From contig JABMNG010000142.1 of NCBI GenBank assembly GCA_013205275.1, forward strand, positions 1 through 21,418: a DNA stretch of 21,418 nt, in the 5' to 3' direction. Under the pieces are notes generated by a model. The model was not told the DNA's origin, searched no databases, and worked only from the letters and a program-made list of their open reading frames with translations. This document shows, piece by piece, positions 1 through 6,728 of the stretch. Position 1 is the stretch's first letter; each line of letters begins with the position of its first letter. A program made the translations under genes and the position numbers. The stretch comes from Methylophilales bacterium (lineage in GTDB: Bacteria > Pseudomonadota > Gammaproteobacteria > Burkholderiales > Methylophilaceae).

Positions 1-86
1 GTATTTATAACTAAACCCTATTTAATAAACTGTATTACAGTATATTAAATTAAATTAAGTAAGATTGAATAAAGTAAGATAAAGTA

Positions 87-110
87 GGTTCTAGTTCCTC
101 TTTCTCCGCA
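87..110 (+). other. Degraded tRNA-Ser 3' end, possible attachment-site scar
   Basis: These 24 bases read like the T-arm plus acceptor 3' strand of a bacterial tRNA-Ser. They contain a GGTTC start, a T-loop-like TTCTAGT, and then TTTCTCCG followed by CA. Against the usual GGTTCGAATC pattern the T-loop and stem differ at about three positions, and the G53-C61 pair has become G-T. There is no D-arm, anticodon arm or long variable arm in the 86 bases to the left, which are AT-rich, so this is not an intact gene. A strong terminator follows six bases later, as it would behind a real tRNA gene. Displaced tRNA 3' ends are classic marks of integrative elements, in which case the element would lie to the left of the window. 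The tRNA reading is by eye; the integration reading is inference. Confidence 0.5.
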
Positions 111-115
111 GAATT

Positions 116-155
116 AAAACCCTAACAATTGACTATCAATTAGTTAGGGTTTTTT
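116..155 (+). terminator. Strong rho-independent terminator
   Basis: CCCTAAC (120-126) pairs with GTTAGGG (143-149). An inner stem, AATTGA (127-132) with TCAATT (136-141), closes on the loop CTA. A flanking AAAA/TTTT extends the stem and T6 follows (150-155). It sits just after the tRNA-Ser-like 3' end and probably was that gene's terminator. The A-run on the left means it could also act on the minus strand. Confidence 0.85.
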
Positions 156-271
156 GTTTTAGTCCTTAGCCCACCATTAGTCCATTTTCTGCGAAGAATT
201 ATCTATTTAGAAAAATATCGCCATAATCTTCTCTGCTTAAAACTGCATCAAAAAACACCTACAGCTTCTCA

Positions 272-291
272 TTGGTCTATTTCTAGACCAA
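272..291. repeat. Perfect 8-bp inverted repeat
   Basis: TTGGTCTA (272-279) and TAGACCAA (284-291) form a perfect 8-bp hairpin with loop TTTC. It lies about 30 bases past the stop codon of the small minus-strand gene at 323-502, so it may stabilise or end that transcript. No T-run follows on either strand, so it is not a canonical terminator. The rest of 156-322 shows nothing I can name. Confidence 0.5.
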
Positions 292-322
292 AGCATTTAT
301 TTATTATAACATTAAGACTTTA

Positions 323-502
323 TCACACAATCCTGACATCTTTTACCTCCCCATAATAGGTTTCACGATACTTGTGAAGCGTCTTAATAGGGATTCCCAG
401 TACATACCTGCGAATGTATGTGATTTTGGCAGACAATTCCCCCATTTTTGGGCTATAGCGTTTTTCGTTTTCAGTTCTTCTTTTTACTTGTACAATTTTC
501 AT
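323..502 (-). CDS. Small basic hypothetical protein, 59 aa
   Basis: An ATG at 502-500 opens a 59-codon frame ending in TGA at 325-323. The protein begins MKIVQVKRRTENEKRYSPKM. It is rich in Lys, Arg and Tyr, with a central Tyr-Ile-Arg-Arg-Tyr stretch and a Lys-Tyr-Arg-Glu-Thr-Tyr-Tyr stretch near the end. It has no signal peptide or membrane segment. The composition and balanced codons look like a real protein rather than a chance frame, and it resembles the short basic orphans often seen in Flavobacteriaceae. I do not recognise a domain. It stands alone between the tandem terminators on its upstream side and the inverted repeat at 272-291 on its downstream side. Too few residues are available to propose a function. 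Confidence 0.5.
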   Translation of the reverse strand: MKIVQVKRRTENEKRYSPKMGELSAKITYIRRYVLGIPIKTLHKYRETYYGEVKDVRIV

Positions 503-603
503 AGTTTCAATTTATAGCTAAAATCTAATGCTTTCTGCCTTTTAACCTAACATTCCCTGTTATTCTTTTGTTAAACCATCAGATTAACCCGTGTTATCCA
601 AAG

Positions 604-640
604 CAAAAAGAGCCCATCCACCTTGGCGGATAAGCTCTTC
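604..640 (-). terminator. Rho-independent terminator (minus strand)
   Basis: On the minus strand AAGAGC pairs with GCTCTT. After a small internal loop, ATCCGC pairs with GTGGAT around the loop CAAG, and T5 follows the outer stem. It points away from the gene ending at 743. A weaker hairpin lies before it (686-724), so transcription from that gene may be stopped in two steps. No T-run follows on the plus strand. Confidence 0.6.
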
Positions 641-685
641 ATCGGATTACTACATAAACCTTTCCTAAGAAAAATCTTAAAAAAT

Positions 686-724
686 AAAAAAAAGGCCCCT
701 GCTTGATTAGGATGGCTTCTTTGA
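686..724 (-). terminator. Probable first terminator of the glycine-rich gene
   Basis: About 20 bases after the stop of the gene at 743-1996 the minus strand reads AAAG, GCC and CC with two 2-base bulges. These pair with GGGGCCTTT, and T8 follows. The stem is imperfect, which keeps confidence moderate, but the position and the T-run are right. Confidence 0.4.
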
Positions 725-742
725 ATTATTATAAAAATTACT

Positions 743-1996
743 TTACTTTTTAATCAATCTATAGATTCCGGTTTGTCCCGCAGAAACCACTTTCATCAAG
801 TAAGCTCCGGTCGATAAATTAGAAACAATTAACTGCGTAGTGGTTGTCCCTATGTTTTGATCAATCACTTTTTGACCTGATATAGTGTAAATAACCACAC
901 TTTCTATGGTGCTATTTGCACGGAGATGCAACACCTCTTGCATTGGGTTTGAATAATAAGTAAACCCATCTATCGCATTGTCTGCTGTTCCTAATACATC
1001 TGTTTCAAAAGTAACAGGACCAGACCAAGAACTAGTTGTTCCACCGCAATCAGCTTGTACGTAATAATCATATGAAGTATTAGGCATTAAACCTTCTAAT
1101 AAGTAAGGTTTTGCTAACACCACTTGAGGGTTTCCTGTTCCTAAAGTAAAACCAGAAAAGCCCCATTCAATGTTCCAAGTAGTTGCTGTTCCATTTTCAG
1201 TCCAATCTAACATAGCAGAAGTAAATTGAATATTAAATGCGGTTAAGTTAGAAGGATTTGAACAAGGACCGCTTCCCCAAGAAATCAAGGCGTAACCACT
1301 ATAGCCCATGCCTGGACCACCCCCATTTCCGTTTCCACCACCACCACCACCACCGTAGGGCATTCCATTGGCTGAAGGATTGGTTATGTTACAAAAGGTA
1401 TCTGTAAATCCAGCACCTTTACCTCCACTTCCGCCAGGAATTCCACCTCCAGCACCTCCACTTCCACCAGGTGTTTGACAAATTCCTGTCCAAGGGATGG
1501 TATCTCCACCATTAGATCCATTTCCTAGTGACCCAGCGGCACCACCACCACCTCCACCAAAATAAGTATAATATCCACCTCCACCTTCTCCGCCAATATA
1601 ATTTAAAGTACCTCCAGAACCAATACCTCCAGCTCCACCACCACCAACTTCTGGATTAGGAACCCAAATTCCTGGTCCACCACCAGTTGCCTGATTAAAT
1701 GCTCCAACGATAGTTGTTCCTCCAGCGGTACCAGTTCCTCCAGCGGCACCAATTGTTACGGGAATTATGGCTAAAGGGGTTACCGAATAAGTTCCTAATG
1801 AATAACCACCACCGCCTCCACCGCCAGTACCATTAATTCCACCACCACCGCCTCCACCAACAACCTCAATGGTAATGGATGTGACACCAGTAGGAACAGT
1901 AAAATCTCCAGAAGTAATAAATTGCTGCGAACCTGGTTGAGCGTAAATGAAGTTAGCTAATAAGACAATTGAAATTAAAGAAAGTGTTTTTTTCAT
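743..1996 (-). CDS. Secreted glycine-rich T9SS protein with Fn3 domain
   Basis: 417 aa. A Sec signal peptide (about 1-19, ending Ile-Tyr-Ala before Gln20) leads into a glycine-rich region (about 25-240). That region starts with FTVPTGVTSITIEVVGGGG, the opening of the glycine-rich domain found in phage tail-fibre adhesins and bacterial surface proteins, and carries runs of up to seven or eight glycines. A fibronectin type III-like domain follows (about 245-335, Pro-Ser-Asn-Leu ... Trp-Asn-Ile-Glu-Trp ... Tyr-Asp-Tyr-Tyr-Val-Gln). A T9SS type A sorting tail (about 345-417) ends TGAYLMKVVSAGQTGIYRLIKK-like. It should be exported by Sec, moved across the outer membrane by T9SS and anchored or released outside. 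An adhesin or matrix role is inference; no catalytic domain is visible. The glycine tracts are coded partly by CCA-type triplet repeats, for example 1335-1355. Confidence 0.9.
   Translation of the reverse strand: MKKTLSLISIVLLANFIYAQPGSQQFITSGDFTVPTGVTSITIEVVGGGGGGGINGTGGGGGGGYSLGTYSVTPLAIIPVTIGAAGGTGTAGGTTIVGAFNQATGGGPGIWVPNPEVGGGGAGGIGSGGTLNYIGGEGGGGYYTYFGGGGGGAAGSLGNGSNGGDTIPWTGICQTPGGSGGAGGGIPGGSGGKGAGFTDTFCNITNPSANGMPYGGGGGGGNGNGGGPGMGYSGYALISWGSGPCSNPSNLTAFNIQFTSAMLDWTENGTATTWNIEWGFSGFTLGTGNPQVVLAKPYLLEGLMPNTSYDYYVQADCGGTTSSWSGPVTFETDVLGTADNAIDGFTYYSNPMQEVLHLRANSTIESVVIYTISGQKVIDQNIGTTTTQLIVSNLSTGAYLMKVVSAGQTGIYRLIKK
1335..1355. repeat. CCA triplet run coding poly-glycine
   Basis: Six consecutive CCA triplets plus CCG on the plus strand encode seven glycines in the minus-strand gene. 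Slippage here would change tract length by whole residues without breaking the frame. Similar but less regular CCA/CCT/CCG clusters occur through about 1320-1880. Confidence 0.8.
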
Positions 1997-2286
1997 GATT
2001 TGTTAGCGTTAGTTATGTGCTAAAAATAAATTTTTTTATTATTAATTTATTCAGCTTTAGCATGCTTCATTTACCCAATCTGAAAATGCAAGAAGGGAAG
2101 TATCTAAATCTACAATATTAAAATTTATGATGAGGAAGAATTGATAACACATATAAAGGCTGAATTGTTAAAGATACTAACTGAAACAGTATACTTTGAA
2201 AACAATAAAAGCCCTTAGATCTTAGCTACTATGAGCCATTATAGGCCCTAATGCCTCTTTAAGTTGACCGTAACCCGGGAGTTTTT

Positions 2287-3555
2287 CTATTGATAATAAT
2301 AACCCAAAGCCTTAAAATCCAACATACTAGCAGGTGTATTTCCATCAACAGTCATTTGTGGTATTGTTTGCCATTCTGGAAGGCTGTACGGATACATCTG
2401 ATCATTTAAATTATATCCCTCAGGTGCTCCAGATACAGGCGAATAATTATTAAAATTATCACCTATCTCTTGCCAATTTGCATATAATTTATCAACATTA
2501 CAGTGGTGCATAAAAAATGTTGGATCGTTTGGAGAAACATCGAGTGGCTCCATACTGCCTACCCTCACATTGTTTGGTACCGTATCATTCATAAATTCGT
2601 TACAATATGAGTTGTAGGTTTCTGTCGGTATTAATTCTATATCCGATACGGGAATCTCAAAGAAACCTGCTACCCAATCATGAACGATGTTATGCATGGC
2701 CTGCTGACCAGGACAATTTCCATCTGTAAACCCCTCTAAGCAGAATCTAAATGAGGTGTTAGGCTCATCAGCGTTGGAACAATCCCATGGAGACATGTCA
2801 TATGTCGCAATATTGAGGCAATCATCAATTTGTGCAGTTGTAGGCAAATTAACAGGATAGCCCGGGTAATTATTAGAACCCAATAGCGTAGCTGCAAAAT
2901 TACGCACCAGCCATGGATGAGGGTTTAAACCTACATAATTAGGTTTTATAGTGAAAACATTTACTTGCCAATTGTTTTTTCTAAAGGGACCGTCATTTAA
3001 AGCAAATTCATCATTTGCGTCTCCATTGCCACCCATTAAATTTTCAGAAAATGTAGCATCCGTACTTTCTTGGTCAGTCCAGTCCCAATAAGGCAAGGCT
3101 ATATCCTGACCACTCACCTCGCTTAATGCATTTTCATATAATACCAACAACTTTCGATGCCAGGCAAGAAAGGCTGGATTCATATGCGCAACTCCATAAC
3201 CGGTACAAAAAGATTTTTCAACTGCCATCTGGTGCCATCTGACAAATGTATCATAATAGCTTAATGTACTGATGTATGGAGAGGGCGTCGCTTTTAAAAT
3301 CAAGATTGCATTGACATAATCTTGCATCTCTTGTATAGTCAAGTCTTTTGCATTTTTGCGAACTTTAAGGGCAACTTCACAATTTACTCCAGAAAAACCT
3401 TCTGGGCAATCACAAGATCCGTCATTGCAATCCCCTCCATTTTGACACGTTACATTCGCGCAAGGATCATATATCTCTTCGTCTTTATTACAGGATTCTA
3501 AAAGCAGAAACATACATGACCCTATTATTAAGGTGAGTAAATTGAGTTTTTTCAT
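2287..3555 (-). CDS. Tyrosinase-family copper oxidase lipoprotein with EGF-like module
   Basis: 422 aa. A lipoprotein signal peptide ends in the lipobox Leu-Glu-Ser-Cys (Cys22), so the protein is probably lipid-anchored at the cell envelope. A cysteine-rich EGF-like module follows (about 31-59, pattern CANVTCQNGGDCNDGSCDC). The tyrosinase domain has CuA ligands His108, His124 and His133 (Arg-Trp-His; Val-Ala-His; Ala-Trp-His-Arg). Its CuB ligands are His288 and His292 (MHNIVHDW) and the His350/His351 pair in DPTFFMHHCNVD. All six copper histidines appear present, so it should oxidise phenols or catechols with oxygen. The true substrate cannot be told. Intergenic gaps on both sides mean it is probably a single-gene unit, divergent from the SGNH hydrolase. 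An outer-membrane or periplasmic location is inferred. Confidence 0.92.
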   Translation of the reverse strand: MKKLNLLTLIIGSCMFLLLESCNKDEEIYDPCANVTCQNGGDCNDGSCDCPEGFSGVNCEVALKVRKNAKDLTIQEMQDYVNAILILKATPSPYISTLSYYDTFVRWHQMAVEKSFCTGYGVAHMNPAFLAWHRKLLVLYENALSEVSGQDIALPYWDWTDQESTDATFSENLMGGNGDANDEFALNDGPFRKNNWQVNVFTIKPNYVGLNPHPWLVRNFAATLLGSNNYPGYPVNLPTTAQIDDCLNIATYDMSPWDCSNADEPNTSFRFCLEGFTDGNCPGQQAMHNIVHDWVAGFFEIPVSDIELIPTETYNSYCNEFMNDTVPNNVRVGSMEPLDVSPNDPTFFMHHCNVDKLYANWQEIGDNFNNYSPVSGAPEGYNLNDQMYPYSLPEWQTIPQMTVDGNTPASMLDFKALGYYYQ

Positions 3556-3747
3556 AAATTCAGATTATTCTTGTTAGACTATTATTTTTTCAATTTTAGG
3601 TGCTCTGTTTTCAAACTAATAACCTTCACTTTGTGCCAAGTACTTCAATCACTTTATAATGAGCTACATTTGTCTGTTCCCGAAAATCAGGAGTGAAAGT
3701 AGTTCATATTATTTTACGATTTTCCAAGTTTAATCAGAATTTGAAAC

Positions 3748-4449
3748 ATGACATTAAAATATTTTATCCTCGTCATCTGTTTAACCCAATTATTCATGCC
3801 TCAAGCGTACGCGCAGAATTGGCGTGAATTTGCCAACACAAGTCGTTATGAAAAAGCCAACTTGGAACTTAAGCTGCAAACAAAGGCCAATAACAGAGTT
3901 GTTTTTATGGGAAACTCAATCACCGAAAACTGGATGGCTTTTCGTCCAGAATTTTTTACAGATAGAAACTATATAAACCGAGGCATCGGTGGGCAGACCA
4001 CCTCACAAATGCTATTGCGATTTAGACCCGATGTTATTGATTTAAAACCAGAAGTTGTGGTTATTCTCGCCGGCACCAATGACCTTGCTGGCAATACCGG
4101 TTACACCTCCGAAGAAACCATTATTGGGAACATCAAGTCTATGGCAGAACTGGCTCATGCCAATGGTATTAAAGTGGTGATTTCTTCCATTTTACCTGCC
4201 ATAGAATACCTTTGGAGACCAGGACTAGAACCTGCCCCAAAAATCATTTCAATTAACACTGCCCTCAAAGCTTATACCCAAGAAAATAATTTTATCTATT
4301 TGGATTATTTTTCAGCAATGGCAGATGACAAAGGGGGGCTAAAAGTACCGGATTATACCACTGCCAATGATCTTGTGCACCCAAACCTAGCGGGCTACTT
4401 AGTTATGGAGAAATTGGCAGAAAAGGCAATCAAAAAGGCATTCCAGTAA
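3748..4449 (+). CDS. Secreted SGNH/GDSL-family hydrolase (esterase/lipase-like)
   Basis: 233 aa. A signal peptide (1-22, cleavage after Ala-Tyr-Ala) is followed by an SGNH hydrolase fold. Block I is FMGNSITENW with the nucleophile Ser57. Block II is the glycine of Gly-Ile-Gly-Gly (79-82). Block III is GTNDL with Asn111, and block V is Asp208-x-x-His211. The full catalytic set is therefore present. Family members of this size remove acyl groups, commonly acetyl or aryl esters, from carbohydrates, lipids or peptidoglycan; the substrate here is unknown. Directly downstream on the same strand is the tail of a sialate O-acetylesterase gene (4539-4634), which hints that this was once a carbohydrate de-esterification locus. 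There are no other plus-strand genes nearby. Confidence 0.9.
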   Translation: MTLKYFILVICLTQLFMPQAYAQNWREFANTSRYEKANLELKLQTKANNRVVFMGNSITENWMAFRPEFFTDRNYINRGIGGQTTSQMLLRFRPDVIDLKPEVVVILAGTNDLAGNTGYTSEETIIGNIKSMAELAHANGIKVVISSILPAIEYLWRPGLEPAPKIISINTALKAYTQENNFIYLDYFSAMADDKGGLKVPDYTTANDLVHPNLAGYLVMEKLAEKAIKKAFQ

Positions 4450-4538
4450 ACAAAATGAAATGCTATTTTCATTTTATTTTGTACCCATAGTATCCTTTAA
4501 AAAATTACAATCACCTCTATTGCTCGCCTGCGACGCGG

Positions 4539-4634
4539 AACCCAATTTATGTTAAATATGCTTGGCGCGATAAGAGTACTGCCCGTTTGCTTAACAAAGA
4601 GGGCTTACCTGCCGCTTCTTTTTCAACTCAATAA
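4539..4634 (+). pseudogene. C-terminal remnant of a sialate O-acetylesterase (SASA family)
   Basis: A 31-codon frame ending in TAA reads NPIYVKYAWRDKSTARLLNK and then Glu-Gly-Leu-Pro-Ala-Ala-Ser-Phe. This matches the well-known tail of the sialic acid-specific 9-O-acetylesterase family, typically VRYAWADNP...NLYNKEGLPASPFRTD. Upstream the frame stays open back to about 4459 but no longer resembles the family, and no catalytic SGNH residues are present. The gene has therefore lost nearly all of its body. The remnant sits between the intact SGNH hydrolase (ending 4449) and the acs gene (minus strand). The family match is from memory of the conserved tail, not a search; the decay reading follows from the missing catalytic part. 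Confidence 0.65.
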
Positions 4635-4668
4635 TTGAATCATTCGCAAGAGAAACAAATTCAAAGTT

Positions 4669-6582
4669 TTAAGTCTCGAGAGCGCTGGATATGATTTCTT
4701 GCACGATTTCCGGGTTTAAAAGGGTTGAAATATCCCCTAAGTTTGCAGTATCATTCGAGGCAATTTTGCGCAATATTCTCCGCATTATTTTACCACTTCT
4801 GGTCTTTGGCAATCCATCTGTAAATTGAATTTTATCCAATTTGGCGATAGGCCCAATCCGATCAGAAATTAATTGATTTATTTCTTTTCTTAGTTTATCG
4901 TGATGACTTGATTCGCCATTATCTTTTAAGGTAATGTATCCATATAAGGCGCTTCCTTTTATGTCATGCGGAAATCCTACAATAGCCGATTCTGCAACAG
5001 CTGGATGCTCATTTATGGCATCTTCTATAGGTGCTGTTCCAAGATTATGACCAGAAACGATGATGACATCATCAACGCGGCCAGTAATTCTATAATACCC
5101 TACTTCATCTCGTAAAGCGCCATCGCCAGTAAAATACATATTGTCAAATAGCGAAAAATACGTCTCTTTATAACGCTGATGGTTACCCCATATGGTTCTG
5201 GCAATACTGGGCCAAGGATATTTGATGCACAAGCGTCCTTCCACTCTATTCCCGATTAACTCCTTGCCATTTTCATCCATAATTGCAGGCTGAATACCAA
5301 TAAAAGGCAGTGTGGCATAAGTTGGCTTTGTTGGCGTCACATATGGGATTGGCGTGATCATGATGCCACCTGTTTCTGTTTGCCACCAAGAATCTACAAT
5401 TGGACTCTTTTTTTTGCCAATATGATCATTATACCAGTGCCAAGCTTCTTCGTTAATAGGTTCTCCAACAGATCCAAGAACCTTTAAGGAAGATAAGTCG
5501 TAATGATCAATTAGATCCGTGCCTTCTTTGGCCAATGCCCTAATTGCTGTAGGCGCCGTGTAAAACTGGCTTACTTTATGTTTTTGAACGATATCCCAAA
5601 AACGCCCATAGTCTGGATAACTTGGCACACCTTCAAACATAACAGTAGTGGCGCCGTTGGCCAATGGACCATAAACGATATAACTATGACCTGTAATCCA
5701 GCCAATATCTGCAGTACACCAATACACATCATCCTCTGTATATTGAAATGCGTTCTTAAAAGTGTATGCGGTATAGACCATGTACCCTGCCGTGGTATGA
5801 ACCATTCCCTTTGGCATTCCTGTTGATCCAGAGGTGTACAAAATGAATAAAGGATCCTCTGCATCCATTATTTCTGGCACACATTGATCTGAAGCATTTA
5901 CTAATAATGGTGCCAACCATTGATCACGTCCCTGCTTCATGTTGATTTCTGCGTCAATTCTCTTGATCACTAAAACAGATGCAACACCTGGACAAAGCTC
6001 AAGTGCTTGATCAGCAATTCCTTTTAAATCTATCGTTTTGGCACCTCGATAAGCACCATCTGCCGTAATTAACATTTTACAATCAGCATCATTAATTCTC
6101 GTGGATAAAGCAGCGGCAGAAAATCCAGCAAAAACAACCGAATGTATGGCCCCAATCCTGGCACATGCGAGCACAGAAATTGCTAATTCTGGAATCATAG
6201 GCACATAGATACAGACCCTGTCCCCTTTCTTAATCCCTTGTTGCTTTAAAACATTTGCAAACTTGTTTACGCGTTGAGAGAGTTCCTTGTAAGTAATATG
6301 CTGCGCTGCTTCTTCTGGGTTATTTGGCTCAAACAAAATAGCCGTTTTATCTCCAAGGGTTGTTAAATGCCTGTCGATACAGTTCTCTGTAATATTTAAT
6401 TTTGCTCCTTTAAACCAGGTGACTTCTGGTTTTGAAAAATCCCATTCCAAAACAGAATCCCATTTCTTCCTCCACAAAAAATGGTCGCTTGCAATTTCAT
6501 CCCAGAAAATTTCTGGATCACTAACTGATTTTCTATAAGCTTGATAATATTGTTCTAAATCCTTTATATGGTAATGACTCAT
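4669..6582 (-). CDS. acs: Acetyl-CoA synthetase (AMP-forming)
   Basis: 637 aa, close to the usual 640-650. It activates acetate to acetyl-CoA through acetyl-AMP in the cytoplasm. The family's N-terminal helical segment (about 8-65) is present. The AMP-binding P-loop motif is YTSGSTGMPKG (249-259), and the acetate-pocket motif WWQTETGG lies near 400. The C-terminal lid carries KTRSGKIMRR with the catalytic, acetylation-sensitive Lys598. Nothing is missing. It is transcribed alone: 146 bases separate it from nagB upstream and 219 bases separate it from the convergent SGNH gene. No pat-type acetyltransferase or regulator is nearby. Its placement next to amino-sugar use is logical because NagB-type pathways release acetate upon deacetylation, but shared control is not shown. 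Confidence 0.97.
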   Translation of the reverse strand: MSHYHIKDLEQYYQAYRKSVSDPEIFWDEIASDHFLWRKKWDSVLEWDFSKPEVTWFKGAKLNITENCIDRHLTTLGDKTAILFEPNNPEEAAQHITYKELSQRVNKFANVLKQQGIKKGDRVCIYVPMIPELAISVLACARIGAIHSVVFAGFSAAALSTRINDADCKMLITADGAYRGAKTIDLKGIADQALELCPGVASVLVIKRIDAEINMKQGRDQWLAPLLVNASDQCVPEIMDAEDPLFILYTSGSTGMPKGMVHTTAGYMVYTAYTFKNAFQYTEDDVYWCTADIGWITGHSYIVYGPLANGATTVMFEGVPSYPDYGRFWDIVQKHKVSQFYTAPTAIRALAKEGTDLIDHYDLSSLKVLGSVGEPINEEAWHWYNDHIGKKKSPIVDSWWQTETGGIMITPIPYVTPTKPTYATLPFIGIQPAIMDENGKELIGNRVEGRLCIKYPWPSIARTIWGNHQRYKETYFSLFDNMYFTGDGALRDEVGYYRITGRVDDVIIVSGHNLGTAPIEDAINEHPAVAESAIVGFPHDIKGSALYGYITLKDNGESSHHDKLRKEINQLISDRIGPIAKLDKIQFTDGLPKTRSGKIMRRILRKIASNDTANLGDISTLLNPEIVQEIISSALET

Positions 6583-6728
6583 TTGATTAATTTATTAGCT
6601 TGTTTGGAACAGGTATGTTATTACATTGTCATATCCCATAACCCAGTTAAATTTATTATAGAAGCACAGGAGCATATAAAAGTTCCATCAACAAATCCGT
6701 AAAAATGATCTAATAAGGTTCTTTATGC

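Noticed and set aside
666..679. Small hairpin TAAGA-AAAA-TCTTA
   Set aside because: Five AT-rich pairs in low-complexity DNA; expected by chance.
1320..1880. Triplet-rich region considered as a CRISPR or tandem-repeat array
   Set aside because: It is coding poly-glycine sequence in a minus-strand gene; no regular repeat-spacer spacing.
4450..4485. AT-only inverted repeat (AAATGAAA/TTTTCATTT) after the SGNH gene
   Set aside because: No GC pairs of note and no clear T-run after a stable stem; too weak to call a terminator.
5571..5864. Minus- and plus-strand frames inside acs (97 aa and 82 aa)
   Set aside because: They lie wholly within a strongly conserved gene in other frames and show no domain or signal; shadow frames.
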